Part shown: positions 61,628-64,000 of the stretch, in pieces
Numbering within the stretch: position 1 is the stretch's first letter
Layout: each line of letters opens with the position of its first letter
From: Funneliformis mosseae
Lineage: Eukaryota > Glomeromycota > Glomeromycetes > Glomerales > Glomeraceae
Direction: 5' to 3'
Assembly: GCA_910592005.1 (NCBI GenBank)
Contig: CAJVPP010000002.1
Span: forward strand, 29,433 to 93,432
Length of the DNA: 64,000 nucleotides
Made by a program: the position numbers and the translations under genes
The notes under the pieces: model-generated
What the model was told of the DNA's origin: nothing
The model's database searches: none
What the model saw: the letters and a program-made list of their open reading frames with translations, nothing else

Positions 61628-63714
61628 AGAGGAAGCTTTAGGAAAATCTGCTCGATTAGATGCTATTATTAAGTCTTTCAAAGACTTGGATACAGATATG
61701 GCAACATTATGTTGTGATGTCAGTTCTTTATGGATTTTAAATTGGAAATATTTAATTTAGATTATTTGGATCATGCCCTTCGAGATTTACCAAGACAAGA
61801 TGCACCAGGATTGCAAAAAATAACTGCTATCGCTTTACTTAAAGAACTTGTTCGTCAATTCTGCTTCAAAAAGATAAAAATAGTCCTATTGCATATGACA
61901 AAATTGAATTTGATGGTGCTAAATTAATCAATCAAATTAATAATAATTCTCTCAAAATTTACTTTTTTAAGAGATTTACGACAAAGAGATTTTTCAATGA
62001 ATGATGTTAGGCGGTTTTTAATTTTTTTTAACTTTCGGTGGACTCGCCCTATTTTACCTTGGCTTGAAACTTTAAATTGGGAAGGTATCAAAGAAAATCG
62101 AATGCCTTTTAATCCATTTTGCGACTGCCTGAATATAACGAGGCTGAGAAAAGATTTACGAAATTCTATATTATGGGTAATAAAGCACCTTTCCAAGCAT
62201 TCATACGAGAAATAAAACAAAAAGATACCTCATCAGCAAGATTATCTTTAATAGGACTTCTCATCACATCACACATCTTCATTATTTAAGGGCTTCAGGA
62301 GAATGGCAGCATCCAGAGACGCGATCAGCCGAGTTCTTGGCCAATGAAAATCGTTGGAATGAAAAACCTCCCAGTATTATTTAAAACGAGCGCAACAAAT
62401 ATCGTGTCGAATACTCTTCCTTTAGTTAAAATCAATTCAAAAATTAATGATACAGATTTGTTCTTAAAATCTGTTATTGCACATACAATCACACTTTTCG
62501 CTTCGGTTGAACCGAATAGCAATGTATTTGCACAGGATACAAGATTGTAAGGATTTGTTTATTTAACATGTGTTTCTGACTCAATATCTGCAGTATTAAC
62601 TGAAGTTGCCGCTGCCGAGAGAATTACAAGATATATATGTGTATGTGGTGTGAAATATGTTATTATGGAGTATTATAACGCTATTACAACTAGTATATGT
62701 CCGATTTGAATTAATTTCTTTAATGATGGAAACAAATATATCGATTCAACAAATAAGAACATCCGTCGAACGTGAGATTTGGGAACTAGAATTTCATAGT
62801 TATATTGCGTTACATATTAGAAATATAACTGAAATAACGGCTAAGCATCGTATGAAATTAGACGCGGTTTCGACTAAAAATCAAAAGGATAATGATATTA
62901 TTGAGAAAGAAATCGATCCAACTTTAGTGATGGATCAACAATACCGAAGTGAATATTTACCAAATTTATGGAGGACGATTGGAGTAATGAATTTTGAAAG
63001 TTTTCCATGCTAATTATATTTGTGAAAGAAACACGAATAACTATCCATTATTATTCAAACACGCTAAACCATTAGAATTGCTTAAACATCTTTATCCCAT
63101 TGCAAAATTTGTTCAACTTTTGAATTCCAAACTTGGATGTTACTTGAATAGACAAAATGCAAGAGAAATGACTTTTAGGGAATTTTTAGAAAATGAGTCA
63201 AATAACTTTGAAAACCTTCATAATTCCTCTGATGATTTTAAACTTGGTTGGGATGCAGTTATTTCCTTTGTAAAACGATATAAATGTATTGTACTTCTAA
63301 ATATACCAGTCATGGATGTTGAGCTTCCGGTTATTTTTAGGTTTAATGGAACCGAAAGATGAAGGGATTTTCTTATGTGCAAATTTAGAATATTTGATTG
63401 TTTTACAAAATAATTTCCTTCGAGAAATCATGGCAATTTCACCTGGGACTTGTTCAAACTCTTAATGAACCATTATTTGACGAACAAACAAAAGAATTGA
63501 AAATACCAGATACGCCTGATAGATATTACATTCGAACTATGCGCGCGGCCCGAAAAATATAACAAATTTTATTTGGGATGATGAAATTCTTGCATATAGT
63601 CAAAGAAATTTCGAAGTTGCCAGAGGGCAATGTATTGATTATGATTTTGCAAAAATTGAAGCGGAATTAGAAATATTTTAGTCATTGACAAAGTTTATAT
63701 AGAAACGCAACCGG

Positions 63715-64000
63715 TGTTAGACCTGGAATCGTCTCAAACCAGGCTAACAAAACTAATAAACTTAATATCACAATTATCTCAAAGGCCTTTCCTAAGAGAA
63801 ATTAACGATTAACAAATAAAATAATTTATTATCACGATTCACTTGTGTAGTAGGTTATCACGATCAATCCTATAATGAAGACAAGAAGAAGGTTGTAAGT
63901 GTAAAATAGTAATTTTGTTAAATTGTAGAGTTATAAGTCTAGTCCCAAGACTTATCTCAATCCCTGAGCAAAACTCTGTTGATTCAAGGTCAACTTACAG
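63715..64000. mobile_element. Probable LTR retrotransposon end, running off the window
   Basis: Copy 3 homology stops exactly at CAACCGG (63714), where the new sequence begins TGTTAGACCTGG. That sequence forms a short hairpin with CCAGGCTAACA about 20 bp downstream. Starting with TG and a short inverted terminal motif is typical of an LTR. Copy 2 continues with GAATCTCAATTG at this point, so the break is an insertion. The other end and any pol gene lie outside the window. Confidence 0.5.

Larger units (their letters stand above)
50250..63714 (+). pseudogene. RNF213-like copy 3, heavily decayed and element-riddled
   Basis: Collinear matches to copy 1 begin with a CBM20 remnant (50250-50500) and run through the stalk (from 50965), the P-loop modules (53875, 54961), AAA4 (56020-56260), the AAA5/6 region and hinge (56520-59895), and the C-terminal region (61628-63714). 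Introns are retained, so this is a tandem duplicate rather than a retrocopy. Lesions include in-frame stops (for example TGA near 51780 and TAA in the GQGK P-loop at 53881), many one- or two-base shifts, loss of most of exon 2 and loss of the RZ finger (about 62640-62710). Two fold-back elements, a 1.73-kb insert and a terminal LTR interrupt it. No functional protein is expected. Confidence 0.9.

Overview
The window looks like nuclear DNA of a filamentous fungus, most likely an arbuscular mycorrhizal fungus of the Rhizophagus type. The evidence is a very AT-rich composition with long A/T homopolymers, genes with many short GT-AG introns, an F-box gene of the kind that is greatly expanded in these fungi, and decayed repeat proteins of a familiar Glomeromycotina style. 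The organism assignment is an inference. No bacterial operon, CRISPR array, rRNA or convincing tRNA was seen.

Layout. 1-3.3 kb is AT-rich intergenic DNA holding a 480-bp fold-back element with two internal tandem units. An F-box protein gene (3334-4890, minus) is followed by a small hairpin element and then an 11-exon mitochondrial HAD-phosphatase gene of the CECR5/HDHD5 type (6096-7978, plus), which has one GC-AG intron. A small HMG-box-like ORF lies at 9896-10252 (minus). A decayed fragment of an RNF213-like gene sits at about 12.3-13.0 kb.

From 14.6 kb onward the window is dominated by a same-strand tandem array of RNF213-like giant AAA+ ubiquitin ligase genes. Copy 1 (14577-29420) has 15 exons that join in one frame to about 4,536 residues. 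They encode an N-terminal CBM20 carbohydrate-binding domain, a long stalk, the AAA core, an RZ-type zinc finger near the C terminus, and a terminal exon made of 9-residue repeats. Copy 2 (29798-40536) lacks the CBM20 and stalk, keeps the exon structure of the rest, and carries two single-base frameshifts. Copy 3 (about 50.25-63.71 kb) is an advanced pseudogene cut up by stops, deletions and inserted elements. It shares one frameshift and a nearly identical 1.5-kb tract with copy 2, which points to gene conversion or recent duplication.

Between copies 2 and 3 lies a 9.7-kb repeat-rich block. It holds a GC-richer repeat at about 42 kb and a complete but decayed 3.96-kb DNA transposon with inverted ends and flanking TAATA (44971-48925). 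It also holds a kinase fragment and two orphan exon-like pieces. The window ends inside what looks like the LTR of a retrotransposon (63715 onward), which truncates copy 3.

Most interesting biology. The fungal RNF213-like proteins keep a canonical AAA3 site. In all three copies the Walker B glutamate of AAA4 is Asn, no RING finger is visible, and the RZ finger has CxC where the family usually has CxxxH. In animals RNF213 acts in cell-autonomous defence against intracellular microbes and on lipid surfaces. An expanding and decaying tandem array of such genes in a fungus is a candidate innate-immunity locus, but that role is inference.
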